The notes under the pieces are model-generated. The model was given only the letters and a program-made list of their open reading frames with translations. It made no database searches and had not been told where the DNA came from. Shown here in pieces: positions 9,301-18,509 of a DNA stretch of 64,000 nt; the stretch's first letter is position 1; each line of letters begins with the position of its first letter. Source of the stretch: Staphylococcus debuckii (GTDB lineage Bacteria; Bacillota; Bacilli; Staphylococcales; Staphylococcaceae); assembly GCF_003718735.1 (NCBI RefSeq), contig NZ_CP033460.1, forward strand, positions 1,302,001-1,366,000, read 5' to 3'. The translations under genes were made by a program, and so were the position numbers.

Positions 9301-12300
9301 GAAAAATTGAACAAAGATGACTATACACCTGAAACAGTGCAACCTTTAAGTGAAAAAGAGACTGCAGGAAAAGCAGTAGTAGCCGATGCAGATAATAAAT
9401 CTGTGGATGAAATCAAAGAAGCGACTGAGGCCTTAAAACAAGCTGAAAACGATTTGGTTAAAAAAGCGAATAAAGACGAATTGGAAAAATCCATCGCTAA
9501 AGCTGAAGGTTTAGGTCAATTAGATCCTGCAGATGCAGAAGATAAAGCAGTCCAAGATGCATTAGATAAAGCAAAAGAAGTTCAAGCGAATCAAAATGCT
9601 AACCAAGCAGCAGTTGATAAAGCTAAAACTGATTTGGATAACGCAATCAAAGCGAAAGAAAATCAAGTCGCTAAAGAAAAAACAGATGCAGCCAAAGCAA
9701 AAGAAGATGCGCTGAAAGAATTGAAAGCAGAGCTTGAGAAAGTAGCTCAAATCAATAAAGATGACTTCACGCCAGATAGTGTGGCACCTTTAACTGACAA
9801 AGAAAACGAAGGAAAAGCGATTGTAGCTGCACCAGATGCTAAAACTACTGATGAAATTAAAGCAGCAACTCAAGCGTTGAAAGATGCAGAAGCCGGTCTT
9901 GTAAAACGTGCTGATAAAGGTGATTTAGAAAAAGCTATCGAGAAAGCAAATGCTTTAGGCCAGTTAGATTCTGCAGATGCAGAAGATAAAGCGGTTCAAG
10001 ATGCTGTAGCAGCAGGTCAAAAAGTTAAAGACGATGCAGATGCGACTCCTGAACAAGTAGCAAAAGCGACTAAAAATATCAATGATGCAGTTGCAGCAAA
10101 AGAACGTCAAGATGCTTTAGATGAACTGAATAAAGCAATCGATGCCGCTCAAAGAATTGAAAAAGCTGACTATACTGCTCAATCTGTCGCACCGTTAGAT
10201 ACAGCGAAACAAGCAGGAGAAAAACTTACAGCTGATAATCAAGCTACAACTGAGCAATTGAAAGAAGCAACAAAACTTATCAATGATGCAATCAATCAAC
10301 TTGTTCCTGATAAATCAGAATTGGATAAAATAATTGAAGTAGCTAAAGGATTAGAACCATTAAACAACTCAGCAACTGATCGATTATTAAAACATGCATT
10401 AGATGCAGCAATTGCCGTTCAAAATAATCCAAACGCTACACCTCAAGAAATTAAAGAAGCAACATGGAACCTTGAAGATGAAATCGGAAATAAACTTGCA
10501 GCTGATGCGATTGAAGCATTAAGAAATGCAGTAAACAAATCTAAAGCTCTGAAAGAAGAAAATTATACACCTGATAGTTTTGCACCATTAAAAAAAGCAA
10601 CTACTGAAGGACAAAGCATTTTAGATGACCCTTCTTCAGCAGATGTACCAACTATAATGGATAAAACTAAAGAAATTAATCAATTGATTGATGCACTGAA
10701 AGAAAAAGCTGATAAAACAGCACTTGAAGAAGCATTAGATAAAGCAGTCGCTTATGAGAACTTAGATGATAACGACGCTGAAGACAAAGCTGTACATGAC
10801 GCTTTAATCGCTGGACAAGAAGTAGAAGGAGATTTAAATGCGACTCCTGAAGAAGTTAAAAAAGCTACAGATGATTTAAATAAAGCAATCGCAGCTAAAG
10901 AACACCAAGATGCGTTAGATGAATTGAACAAAGCAATCGACGCAGCCAATGCAGTTACTAAAGACGACTTCACACCAAATTCAGTGAAATCTCTAGAAGA
11001 AGCTGTTAAAGATGGTGAAGCTGTAAAAGCGGACGCCGCTAATAAGACACCGGAAGAGTTAAGAACAGCTGCGAAAGCTATCAATGATGCTAAAGATGCA
11101 TTACAAGCAAAAGCCAATAAAGATGGTTTAAATAACTCAATCCAAACAGCAGAAAGTTTAGGCAACTTAGACCAAGCAGACGCTGAAGACAAAGCCGTAA
11201 AAGAAGCCTTGGATAAAGCGAAAGCAGTTCAAGCAGACCAAAATGCTACGCAAGCAGAAGTAGATGCAGCAAAAGATGCTTTGGATAAAGCGATTCAAGC
11301 AAAAGCTGATCAAGACAAAGCAGATACAATCTCAGCCTCTCTAGATGCATTGAAAGCAGAACTTGAAAAAGCAAAAGCAGTAAATAAAGACGAATTTACA
11401 CCAAACAGTGTTAAACCTTTAACTGATGCGACAGACGCAGGTCAAGCAATTATCGATGCGCCGGAAGGTAAAACTGCTGAAGAAATTGATAAAGCAACAC
11501 AAGCCATAAAGGATACTTTAGCAGGCTTGCAAGCAAAAGCAGATAAAGACGGTTTAAACAGCTCTATCCAAACAGCGGAAGGATTAGGCAACTTAGATCC
11601 TGCAGACGCTGAAGACAAAACGGTAAAAGAAGCCTTGGATAAAGCAAAAGCAGTTCAAGCAGATCAAAATGCAGATCAAGCAACTGTGGATCAAGCTAAA
11701 ACTGACTTGGATAATGCAATCAAAGCAAAACAAGATCAGGATGCTAAAGATAGCGCAGATGCCGCGAAAGCGAAACAAGATGCATTAGATGAGTTGAAAG
11801 CAGAACTTGCGAAAGTGAAAGCGATAAATAAATACGAATACACTCCAAACACAGTAGCGCCTTTAAACGAAAAAGAAACTGCAGGAGAGGCAGTAGTAGC
11901 AGATGCAGATAATAAATCTGTTGACGAAATCAAAGAAGCGACGAAAGCATTGAAAGATGCCGAAGCTGCTCTTGTTAAACGTGCAGATAAAACAGCGCTT
12001 GAAGAAGCATTAGATAAAGCGGTCGCTTATGAGAACCTAGATGATAATGATGCTGAAGATAAAGCTGTACATGAAGCTTTATTAGCTGGACAAGAAGTTG
12101 AAGGAGATTTAAATGCGACTCCTGAAGAAGTTCAAAAAGCTACAGACGATTTAAATAAAGCAATTGCTGCGAAAGAGCATCAAGACGCTTTAGATGAATT
12201 GAATAAAGCAATCGACGCAGCCAATGCAGTAGTTAAAGATAATTTCACGCCAGATAGTGTAAAACCTTTAGAAGATGCTGTCAAAGCTGGGGAAACTGTA

Positions 12301-13533
12301 AAAGCAGACGCTGCTAATAAAACACCAGAAGAGTTAAAAGCAGCTGTAAAAGCTATCAATGATGCTAAAGACGCTTTACAAGCAAAAGCAGATAAAACGG
12401 AACTAGACAAGTCAATAACAGCAGCAGAAGGTTTAGGCAACTTGGATTCTGAAGACGCTGAAGATAAAGTCGTAAAAGATGCCTTGGATAAAGCGAAAGC
12501 GGTTCAAGAGGACCAAAATGTGACACAAGCAGAAGTAGATCAAGCGAAAACCGACTTGGATAACGCTATCAAAGCAAAACAAGATCAAGATGCTAAAGAT
12601 AGCGCAGACGCAGCGAAAGCGAAACAAGATGCTTTAGATGAGTTGAAAGCAGAACTTGCGAAAGTTGAAAAACTGAATAAAGATGACTATACTCCAAACA
12701 CTGTAGCACCTTTAAACGAAAAAGAAACTGCAGGAAATGCAGTTGTCGCTGATGCGGATAACAAATCTATGGATGAAATCAAAGAAGCAACAGAAGCTTT
12801 AAAACAAACCGAAAATAATTTAGTTAAAAAAGCAGATAAAGAAGAATTGGAAAAATCCATTCAAGCAGCAGAAGGTTTAGGTAACTTAAATCCTGCAGAT
12901 GCTGAAGACAAAACCGTAAAAGATGCTTTAGATAAAGCAAAAGCAGTACAAGCGGATCCGAATGCGACTCAAGCAGAAGTAGATGCAGCCAAAGATGCAT
13001 TGAACAAAGCGGTTCAAGCAAAAGCGGACCAAGACAAAGCAGATGCAATTCAAGCAGCTTTAGATGCATTGAAAAAAGCTATTGATAGAGCTAAAACAAC
13101 GTCAACTTCTAATTGCACAGAACAATCAGTTAAAGTATTAGAAGAAGCTGTGAAAAATGGTGAATCAATTATTAAAGGTACGGAGAAAGCTTCACTAAAA
13201 GAAATTCAAAATGCTACTGAAGCTATCAATAAAGCAATTGATAATCTAGAAGCGAAAAAAACAACGGTTGCACCAACTGACAAAACAAAAACAAATGTTG
13301 AAAATTCTGTAACTCAACCAGCAAGTCAAACAAACATTAAGCATAAGCACCACACAACTAAAGAAACTGCAAAAAATAAAGCGAATAAAAATAAAGCGAA
13401 AGTATTACCGAATACAGGTCAAGATTCTACATCTGTAGATCCGAAATATGCTTCATTAATGTTCGCAATCGGTAGATTAATGATGTTCTTCAGAAAACGC
13501 AAAAATGAAGACAAAGACAACACTGAAAAATAA
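6343..13533 (+). CDS. Giant LPXTG surface adhesin: SraP-like lectin head on a FIVAR-type repeat stalk
   Basis: Predicted sortase-anchored wall protein of 2396 residues. Order seen: YSIRK-type signal peptide ([19 protein letters not shown], cleavage after about residue 43); Ala/Glu/Lys-rich linker (44-316); L-type lectin-like domain (about 317-563, with [12 protein letters not shown] and GTGTWKAAL); beta-grasp/MucBP-like domain (about 564-643); two cadherin/Ig-like domains (about 644-732 and 733-821, each with GLPAGLTFD and a G-TPT motif). The stalk of FIVAR-type helical repeats (about 825-2306) is followed by a basic linker, LPNTG at 2355-2359, a short hydrophobic stretch and RKRK. The lectin/beta-grasp/two-cadherin order is that of the ligand-binding region of S. 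aureus SraP, which binds sialylated glycans. Glycan binding here is inference. The hydrophobic part of the sorting signal is short and has an Arg inside it. Confidence 0.9.
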   Translation: MKKLDFLPNLKNKYSIRRFTVGTASILIGSLLFLGHNTETQAAEETDNPTEAEVANETNDNHSSTQETQNVPSETATQLNKDDSANNLKDVQNQALQQVSALQHLSAEQSSSFTNEIKNAVSQASVQAVVEKALAADNQAAQQAENENKQPVKEPETVEEPKNEVKNEATKEVDSKVEQPTENQETKQKSVEAESKVKADNSKTDEVEHQAATPAPEAKENKEVNPVHTENNIASESLATEQKVEKVKAELSAQRSTEEVDEALALIDTEGLTAEEIKAEVTKLLFKRGLAEKEFYSPKAVLPRKEDEPVYSTRAAFDINTDLKDEVVVTKDNFNDYFWTVDDASYDPETGIATLTPNEPSKKGAITLDTKLNVNKDFHFSGEVNLGDKYEGHPKNGEAGGDGISFAFNPGKTHDLGLYGSALGVGGLPFAFGFKLDTYVNNSPKAAEKAGPDPKPFDTKGAFGAFVWADGNGRVTTQPGTGTWKAALLNEPPEDNKFRPFTIDYDGDTKDMTITYAGQTWKQNMKNYFNYTHKDVYALGITASTGGGYNLQQVKINEFTYTAAALLAEYFVDQDLQKPIDKPLRTSGDIDSVVDVLDHSAYLQSKGYQLVSKDTSLAPEYNAAASNIKLTNASQFIVYAVKDIQAPEIGEVPAATGELNAPITPIVLDVTDNSGSVASTQVTGLPAGLTFDEKTNTISGTPTALGNNTVTITATDHAGLKTEKTFTFTVADTQKPTIDTVENKTSEAFTPITPIVLSADDNSKVAPTLTVTGLPAGLTFDPATKQITGTPTAEGTSTVTITATDASNNTSTSTFEYTVQPNAALNTLKAAVADAKTVNKDDYTPDSVKALEDKVAEGEALLAHPENGTPEQFNAKAQEIKDAKDALKQKANKDELNKSITAAEALPPLKAGNPLDDAVKNALEKAKEVQANQNADQPAVDKAKTDLDNAVNAKKAADEKEKAEASDAAKAKQDALDALKAELAKVEKLNKDDYTPETVQPLSEKETAGKAVVADADNKSVDEIKEATEALKQAENDLVKKANKDELEKSIAKAEGLGQLDPADAEDKAVQDALDKAKEVQANQNANQAAVDKAKTDLDNAIKAKENQVAKEKTDAAKAKEDALKELKAELEKVAQINKDDFTPDSVAPLTDKENEGKAIVAAPDAKTTDEIKAATQALKDAEAGLVKRADKGDLEKAIEKANALGQLDSADAEDKAVQDAVAAGQKVKDDADATPEQVAKATKNINDAVAAKERQDALDELNKAIDAAQRIEKADYTAQSVAPLDTAKQAGEKLTADNQATTEQLKEATKLINDAINQLVPDKSELDKIIEVAKGLEPLNNSATDRLLKHALDAAIAVQNNPNATPQEIKEATWNLEDEIGNKLAADAIEALRNAVNKSKALKEENYTPDSFAPLKKATTEGQSILDDPSSADVPTIMDKTKEINQLIDALKEKADKTALEEALDKAVAYENLDDNDAEDKAVHDALIAGQEVEGDLNATPEEVKKATDDLNKAIAAKEHQDALDELNKAIDAANAVTKDDFTPNSVKSLEEAVKDGEAVKADAANKTPEELRTAAKAINDAKDALQAKANKDGLNNSIQTAESLGNLDQADAEDKAVKEALDKAKAVQADQNATQAEVDAAKDALDKAIQAKADQDKADTISASLDALKAELEKAKAVNKDEFTPNSVKPLTDATDAGQAIIDAPEGKTAEEIDKATQAIKDTLAGLQAKADKDGLNSSIQTAEGLGNLDPADAEDKTVKEALDKAKAVQADQNADQATVDQAKTDLDNAIKAKQDQDAKDSADAAKAKQDALDELKAELAKVKAINKYEYTPNTVAPLNEKETAGEAVVADADNKSVDEIKEATKALKDAEAALVKRADKTALEEALDKAVAYENLDDNDAEDKAVHEALLAGQEVEGDLNATPEEVQKATDDLNKAIAAKEHQDALDELNKAIDAANAVVKDNFTPDSVKPLEDAVKAGETVKADAANKTPEELKAAVKAINDAKDALQAKADKTELDKSITAAEGLGNLDSEDAEDKVVKDALDKAKAVQEDQNVTQAEVDQAKTDLDNAIKAKQDQDAKDSADAAKAKQDALDELKAELAKVEKLNKDDYTPNTVAPLNEKETAGNAVVADADNKSMDEIKEATEALKQTENNLVKKADKEELEKSIQAAEGLGNLNPADAEDKTVKDALDKAKAVQADPNATQAEVDAAKDALNKAVQAKADQDKADAIQAALDALKKAIDRAKTTSTSNCTEQSVKVLEEAVKNGESIIKGTEKASLKEIQNATEAINKAIDNLEAKKTTVAPTDKTKTNVENSVTQPASQTNIKHKHHTTKETAKNKANKNKAKVLPNTGQDSTSVDPKYASLMFAIGRLMMFFRKRKNEDKDNTEK
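8815..13260 (+). repeat. Tandem FIVAR-type protein repeats within the surface protein
   Basis: About ten two-part modules of roughly 140 residues plus a final degenerate half-module. Each module has a FIVAR-like half with the core [13 protein letters not shown] and a second half with [15 protein letters not shown] and [15 protein letters not shown]. Some copies are very recent: 10711-11115 and 11986-12390 are nearly identical at 1275-base offset, and a segment starting at 11722 recurs 849 bases later at 12571. The array is therefore prone to length change by recombination and to misassembly. Confidence 0.92.
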
Positions 13534-13575
13534 AAGAGTTTCTTTATCCTAAAGGCTAGTATTCAAATGTAGCCG

Positions 13576-13626
13576 CAAAAAAGGAGCCGATGAAAATCTC
13601 AAAGATTTTCGCCGGCTCCTTTATTT
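13576..13626 (+). terminator. Bidirectional terminator between convergent genes
   Basis: Long hairpin with outer stem AAGGAGCCG (13581-13589) / CGGCTCCTT (13613-13621) and inner stem GAAAATC (13592-13598) / GATTTTC (13604-13610). An A-run precedes it and T residues follow, so it can end both the surface protein transcript and the leftward gene at 13654. Confidence 0.85.
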
Positions 13627-13653
13627 ATTATAATTCAGTGTTTCCATATTCAA

Positions 13654-15288
13654 TTATTTTTTTAAATTCTCAATATCGATGACTTTTATTTTATCTTTCT
13701 GTGATGATTGATTTCGGGATGCCCGACGTAATTGGTGGTATTCAGAAATAGTATGTCCTCTAAGCGTCCATAAGCGTAAATGACGATATAAATTCAAAGC
13801 ATGTTTTTGCAATTTCTCAACTGAAGCTTTTTTAAATAACCCTTGAGTCTTCCAATCTTCAACTGTATCTTTGATATCACTTTCAAAAGGTAACGTCTTA
13901 ATACTTGGAATAATGAGTTCTTCAATAACCAATAATTTTATTAAAGGTTTAGGATTTTTCTCAAACTCTTCTGGAATATGAATATGTCTTTTAAAGAAAG
14001 TGATACTGTCTTGAATTTCGTATAAATTAATATAGGAAGATTTTGAATTATGATAAATAAGCTCATTAAGTGTTTCTGGAATATAGTAGGGAATATCGTG
14101 GTAAATATTGCTTAACATAGAATAAGCATCTTCAAGTATAGGTTTGACGAAATATCCTTCTGTTAAACTGAATCCAATATCTTTATAGAAAAAGTTGATT
14201 TCTCTTTTAATTTCGAAGATATTTTTAGGTTGGTCAAAGTATTTATCATGAATTATTTTTACGATTTTTAAAGGGAGAAATCCATATAATTGAAGTAAAG
14301 ACTCATAAAACTGAAATTTTTCATTTTCCATTTCGTTCATACTAGAAAATAAATCTTCATAGAGATAATCGTTACATAAAGCTTCTATTAATATTTTTTC
14401 ATCTTGTTCATTGAGTTGATTATCGATTAAGGAACATAAGAGTTCTTCTTCGTTATCTTCAGACATTAATTTAGAGGAAAAATTAAGTATAGAATTTTTT
14501 AATATGTGGGAGGGATCAATATTTTTGTCTTTAAAGAATGCTTTTAAATGATTAAAAACATCTATAGGCAAATACATAATCTCATATGTGCTATTTTTAA
14601 AGAGCATAAAAGTCGCTAAAGAACGGTTTTCTTCAGTAGCACCCAAATAACTGTTTCTATCTTCTAGTATCATGAGCGAAAATAAGATTCTGATAGAAGG
14701 GATAAGTTCGAAGAGTTTTTCTAGCATGTAATAATCTTTCAATACTTCATTTGCAATCAGTTGGCATTGTTCTGCGCTATTTATATGATTTGAAAGATCA
14801 ATTTTAAGCAACATACAAATAAATGCAAGTTCTTTTGAGTCAAAGTTTTGGTTCAAACATTCTTCTAGCGTTAAGTTTTCGTATGCTCTTCGGTGAGTTT
14901 CTGCAAGTGCATAATGACCGATTTTTTTATAAATACGAGTACTTACGTCGCGAAGGAAAGAATACTCTTGATTTAGAATAAGTTGATTGTAATCATTTAC
15001 AAATGGCGGTGAAATAAAATAGCGATTCTTACCAATAGGTATAAGATAGTCGGATTGATTTAATACAGTAAGTTGGTTGAAAGTTTCGCGGTTGATGCGG
15101 ACGAACGGTATACCAGTGATTAAAACATTTTCAATCACGATTTTTTCTTCAGTATTCAACAGTTCATATAGTTTAGCAAATAATTCTTTGTAGGTGCTGT
15201 CGGAGGATAAGGGGTGTCTGTAGCCATGCGTGATTTGATTGATGAAGTTTAATAAGTAGTGTTGAGTATTAAAGTGAGTTTGTTCCAA
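13654..15288 (-). CDS. Unrecognised 544-residue protein
   Basis: I do not recognise a family. The translation is 544 residues, soluble in character, with no signal peptide or transmembrane stretch. It is rich in Leu, Ile, Glu, Lys, Asn and aromatic residues and looks mostly alpha-helical. The C-terminus is basic (RHLRLWTLRGHTISEYHQLR, then RRASRNQSSQKDKIK). The start is a TTG at 15288 preceded by AAGAGGT with good spacing; no ATG start would give a similar length. It has its own leader and faces the surface protein gene convergently across a shared terminator. The long intact frame argues for a real gene. Confidence 0.7.
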   Translation of the reverse strand: MEQTHFNTQHYLLNFINQITHGYRHPLSSDSTYKELFAKLYELLNTEEKIVIENVLITGIPFVRINRETFNQLTVLNQSDYLIPIGKNRYFISPPFVNDYNQLILNQEYSFLRDVSTRIYKKIGHYALAETHRRAYENLTLEECLNQNFDSKELAFICMLLKIDLSNHINSAEQCQLIANEVLKDYYMLEKLFELIPSIRILFSLMILEDRNSYLGATEENRSLATFMLFKNSTYEIMYLPIDVFNHLKAFFKDKNIDPSHILKNSILNFSSKLMSEDNEEELLCSLIDNQLNEQDEKILIEALCNDYLYEDLFSSMNEMENEKFQFYESLLQLYGFLPLKIVKIIHDKYFDQPKNIFEIKREINFFYKDIGFSLTEGYFVKPILEDAYSMLSNIYHDIPYYIPETLNELIYHNSKSSYINLYEIQDSITFFKRHIHIPEEFEKNPKPLIKLLVIEELIIPSIKTLPFESDIKDTVEDWKTQGLFKKASVEKLQKHALNLYRHLRLWTLRGHTISEYHQLRRASRNQSSQKDKIKVIDIENLKK

Positions 15289-15604
15289 AGTGGTACCTCT
15301 TTTCTTGTTGTTTATATAATATATTTTGTTGAAGTAATTGGAAAATAAAAATGTGAGTAATAAGTATTGAAAGGGACTTAAATATTATTGTATATTCTAG
15401 AGCTTTTATTCGAAGAGAGTCCTTTGCTGAATGATTATAGAGAGCGACATACCCGTCCATAAAGTTATCCTGGCATCGTACCAAAAAAGTTTTGGTTTGA
15501 TAAACTTATTATAATTTGTCGAGGCGTGTTTGTATAGTAGATTTTGTACAATTATAAAACTTAAAAATGTATTATTTAGAGACCTATAACTTTATTAGTG
15601 TAAA
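15289..15604 (-). other. Intergenic leader of the unknown leftward gene
   Basis: About 316 bases without a confident gene. A 71-codon frame on the minus strand (15484-15269) is open but overlaps the start of the 544-residue gene and has no good ribosome site, so it is not called. A 7-bp inverted repeat ACCAAAA / TTTTGGT lies at 15480-15496. The promoter of the leftward gene probably lies near 15310-15340, but no clean pair of boxes is seen. Confidence 0.4.
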
Positions 15605-15607
15605 AGT

Positions 15608-15653
15608 TAAAAAAGAACTCTCGAAGTGCTACACGTGCACTTTGAGAGTTCTT
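15608..15653 (-). terminator. Rho-independent terminator of the YfhO-like gene
   Basis: A 17-bp stem (15613-15629 with 15637-15653, one G-T pair) has a 7-base loop. On the minus strand it is followed by a T-run (complement of the A-run near 15608-15614), directly after the yfhO-like stop. Confidence 0.85.
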
Positions 15654-15659
15654 ATATAT

Positions 15660-18260
15660 TTATTTTCTTCTTAACCAACGGCACAAGAGTATACTTGCTA
15701 ATACTCCAATAATAGTGATAAGTAGTATAGGTTTAATAAAAGGTTGTTCGTATTTTAATAAAATATGCGTTTGTCCTTTTTCAACTGGAATCACACTCAT
15801 GATGCCATTGCCTTGTTTGACGTTATATTTCTTGCCGTCAATTTCTGCATATAATCCGTTACGATAAGCGGTTGGGAGAACTAAATTACCATGAGCAGCT
15901 TTAGGTTTCGTAATTTCTAGCCCGTTGTTTACTTTTTTAACTTTAACTGGAGTGACTTCTTTGGCAGCTTTTTCAAGTGTATGATAGTTTTCACCGTAAA
16001 TTCCTTTCACTGACAAACGATATTTACCCTTAGCAAGTTGAATCTTAAGATCAGGTGACGCTTTAACTCTCATTGTAACAGGACTTACAAAGCGTCTATA
16101 TTTATAATCAGAGGCATTGCGTTTTTGCTGGTATTCATTGACTTTTACATAATGTTCGCCGAAGGGTGCTTCTTTCTCAACATCCATTTCAACGTACATA
16201 TCTTTATATTGATCGGCAACTGATTGAGGAAGCTGCAAAGTCATACCGCCACGGTCTTTTGTAACTTTAATGTGGTTTTTATCAATACGTTCTGCATCGT
16301 TCAATTGAGATGACGCATCTTTTAAAAGGTTAGGATTTGCTTTAAACTTAGAATTTCCTTTTTGCTTTCCATCCCATACTACACCTTGCAACATTGCTTG
16401 TTCCTTATCTAACGGAGATTTCAACTCGCTCATATTATAAGTTTTAGTCGTAATATGAGCACTTGGGTAATGGATTTGATTTGCTGAATGTAAGAAATCG
16501 CCGTCTTTTCCATCTTTAATTTTATCTTGAAATTTAAACCCATAGGGCATATTCATATCCGAACCCATTTTAAAACGGTCTGTGACATTCCATAAAGCCA
16601 TTAAATTTGCACGATTATTAAATAAACGGTACGTACTATTTTTGTCGACAGGCATGTTAATTTGCATCGTTTTGTCGTAGTATTTCAATATTTTTCCATC
16701 AAAAATACTAGAATAAAGCGAAATACCATTATAGCCATAAATAAGCGGAGAATTTAATCCGAAAATACTCATATAATCAATACGCATTAAATCGTTGTTA
16801 TTTTTCTTTTGAATCTCTTTAATTTTTTTATTAAGCGGATGGCTGAAGTAATCGTATTTAATAACTTGTTTACGATCGGTTTGGTATTGGAATAAGATAT
16901 TATTGTTATAATCCCAAGCTAACCAAAGTTGTTGAAAGGCAATTAATGCGACTAAAACAGCTTTAATCCATAGATATTGTCGACCTTTGAATAATAGAAC
17001 AATCGCAACTAATACGATAAATATTAAAACCGTGCTCATCCACCAGTGCCATTTACCTTGCATAAAGTGGTGAGAGTAAAGAAAAATTGCGATAGCTGGC
17101 AAGCTGGCTAACAGCAAAGAACGCAATGATAACTCAGCCAGATGCTGAATCATAAGCGCCACGATAATAGCTGCACTCATAGCCAAAATGTACACCCAAC
17201 GTCTTTGCGGAATAGACATACCATTAAAAAAGCTGTCAAACCCATTAGTAAATGAACCAATTAAAAATATCCAAGACATAATAGCAAATAAGCGATAATA
17301 GTAATGTTTATAAAGTTTAAATTGCAATAGTGCGATAATCACTAATAAAGATAAGACGATATGAAAGCCGGACAAAAATGTTTGCTTTTCTGTATCGATT
17401 AAATTAACTAAAAATGGATAGTCTATAGGATTTTGTTTACGATCATTATGTAAAAATGAGCTGATTCCTGTGAAAAATCCCCAACTGCCGATAAAGGCAC
17501 TAATAACTACCGTAATAATAGATGTATAAATCTTAGCTGCTCGAGTCATGATATCTGCTTTATAAACAAAGATGGTTCTATAAATACAATATGCACTAAT
17601 AATAATCGCTTCATAATAACTGAAATAAAAATTAGACATTAACGTCAGAGCTAATCCTAAAATCAGTACACCGGCTTTACGTTCTCGAAATAACTTCTCT
17701 ACTCCAAGCAAAGTAATAGGGAAGTAAATCATGACGTCTCCATAGAATGACCATGTGAAATTAAAGTAGAACATCACATTAGAAGCTGCATATAAGATAC
17801 TGGCAATCGTTGCTGTATAGCGCTTTAAATGATAGTAACGCATTAAATAATAAGCCGCAATATAGGTTAAACAAGCTTTGAAAATAGCAAAGAATAACTG
17901 ATTGCCTGGCCAAAATTCAATTATATGTGGATTCATTTGAAAGACATGTTCTGCTATCCAAACGAAAAAGAAATTAAGATAAGTTAAGGGCGAAGTCGAA
18001 TAGTAATATGCTAAATCCGTCATATAATCTCCGCCCAAGCCAAATGAAATATCATAAAAGCTGGATAAACTTGTAATGTGATTATATAAATACATTTGAA
18101 ACGGCATCATTTGTCTAAAGCCGTCGCCTTCACCGCTGAAAATTAAATCGTGTCGGAAGACCGAATTGAATGCAGGAAGGAAAAAAATCAGCATGAGCAC
18201 AACACTCACAGCACTAATTTTTAGGAAACGTAAAACTTGGTAACTAAAGAATGATTTCAT
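15660..18260 (-). CDS. YfhO-family polytopic membrane protein (GT-C glycosyltransferase-like)
   Basis: Large membrane protein of 866 residues. About 12-14 hydrophobic segments occupy the first 470 residues, a largely extracytoplasmic domain follows (about 470-840), and a C-terminal membrane helix precedes RWLRRK. The early loop after the first helix carries EGDGFRQ, the acidic motif usual for YfhO/GT-C enzymes. Family members in Bacillus and Listeria attach sugars to lipoteichoic acid from lipid-linked donors outside the membrane. By analogy this protein may decorate wall or lipoteichoic polymers; no cytosolic partner glycosyltransferase is adjacent. ATG 18260 has GGAG upstream. The gene is monocistronic and divergent from the gene at 18510. 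Confidence 0.82.
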   Translation of the reverse strand: MKSFFSYQVLRFLKISAVSVVLMLIFFLPAFNSVFRHDLIFSGEGDGFRQMMPFQMYLYNHITSLSSFYDISFGLGGDYMTDLAYYYSTSPLTYLNFFFVWIAEHVFQMNPHIIEFWPGNQLFFAIFKACLTYIAAYYLMRYYHLKRYTATIASILYAASNVMFYFNFTWSFYGDVMIYFPITLLGVEKLFRERKAGVLILGLALTLMSNFYFSYYEAIIISAYCIYRTIFVYKADIMTRAAKIYTSIITVVISAFIGSWGFFTGISSFLHNDRKQNPIDYPFLVNLIDTEKQTFLSGFHIVLSLLVIIALLQFKLYKHYYYRLFAIMSWIFLIGSFTNGFDSFFNGMSIPQRRWVYILAMSAAIIVALMIQHLAELSLRSLLLASLPAIAIFLYSHHFMQGKWHWWMSTVLIFIVLVAIVLLFKGRQYLWIKAVLVALIAFQQLWLAWDYNNNILFQYQTDRKQVIKYDYFSHPLNKKIKEIQKKNNNDLMRIDYMSIFGLNSPLIYGYNGISLYSSIFDGKILKYYDKTMQINMPVDKNSTYRLFNNRANLMALWNVTDRFKMGSDMNMPYGFKFQDKIKDGKDGDFLHSANQIHYPSAHITTKTYNMSELKSPLDKEQAMLQGVVWDGKQKGNSKFKANPNLLKDASSQLNDAERIDKNHIKVTKDRGGMTLQLPQSVADQYKDMYVEMDVEKEAPFGEHYVKVNEYQQKRNASDYKYRRFVSPVTMRVKASPDLKIQLAKGKYRLSVKGIYGENYHTLEKAAKEVTPVKVKKVNNGLEITKPKAAHGNLVLPTAYRNGLYAEIDGKKYNVKQGNGIMSVIPVEKGQTHILLKYEQPFIKPILLITIIGVLASILLCRWLRRK

Positions 18261-18439
18261 CTATAGTCGCTCCTGAAATTAATTTGTAGTATGTATACTT
18301 AATATAACTAATTATTCGATATACCCATTTTATAGTAAAGGTTAACTTATTTTCATCTATAAAGTACTATTCCAACATTAAAAAAGTGTTAACATAACAG
18401 TATAGTATCGAATTATTTGTCAAATTTTTGCGAATATAG

Positions 18440-18457
18440 TTAATCAAGAATGATTAA
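18440..18457. promoter_or_regulatory. Inverted repeat upstream of the binding-protein gene (candidate operator)
   Basis: Perfect 7-bp arms TTAATCA (18440-18446) and TGATTAA (18451-18457) with a 4-base spacer. A -10-like TATACT follows at 18470-18475, so the repeat would cover the -35 position. It recalls a Fur-type AT-rich dyad, but spacing and bases do not fit the Fur consensus well. Confidence 0.4.
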
Positions 18458-18509
18458 GATTTCTATGGGTATACTATCATAGAGGGATTTTAAGGAGGTA
18501 ACTAATAAT

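Noticed and set aside
10752..11192. Long open frames on the minus strand inside the adhesin repeats (also near 8382-8783 and 12180-12440)
   Set aside because: They are Ala/Ser-rich shadows caused by the repetitive Lys/Ala/Asp codons on the plus strand and lack ribosome sites.
8815..13260. Direct repeats that could be taken for a CRISPR or DNA satellite array
   Set aside because: The repeats are about 420 bases long, stay in frame and encode FIVAR-type protein modules; there are no unique spacers of CRISPR size.
15269..15484. Minus-strand 71-codon frame upstream of the unknown 544-residue gene
   Set aside because: No good ribosome site, low-complexity ending, and overlap with the start of the confident frame.
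18440..18457. Fur box upstream of the siderophore-binding-like gene
   Set aside because: The dyad has 7-bp arms of TTAATCA with a 4-base spacer, which does not fit the GATAATGATAATCATTATC-type consensus well; kept only as an unnamed dyad.
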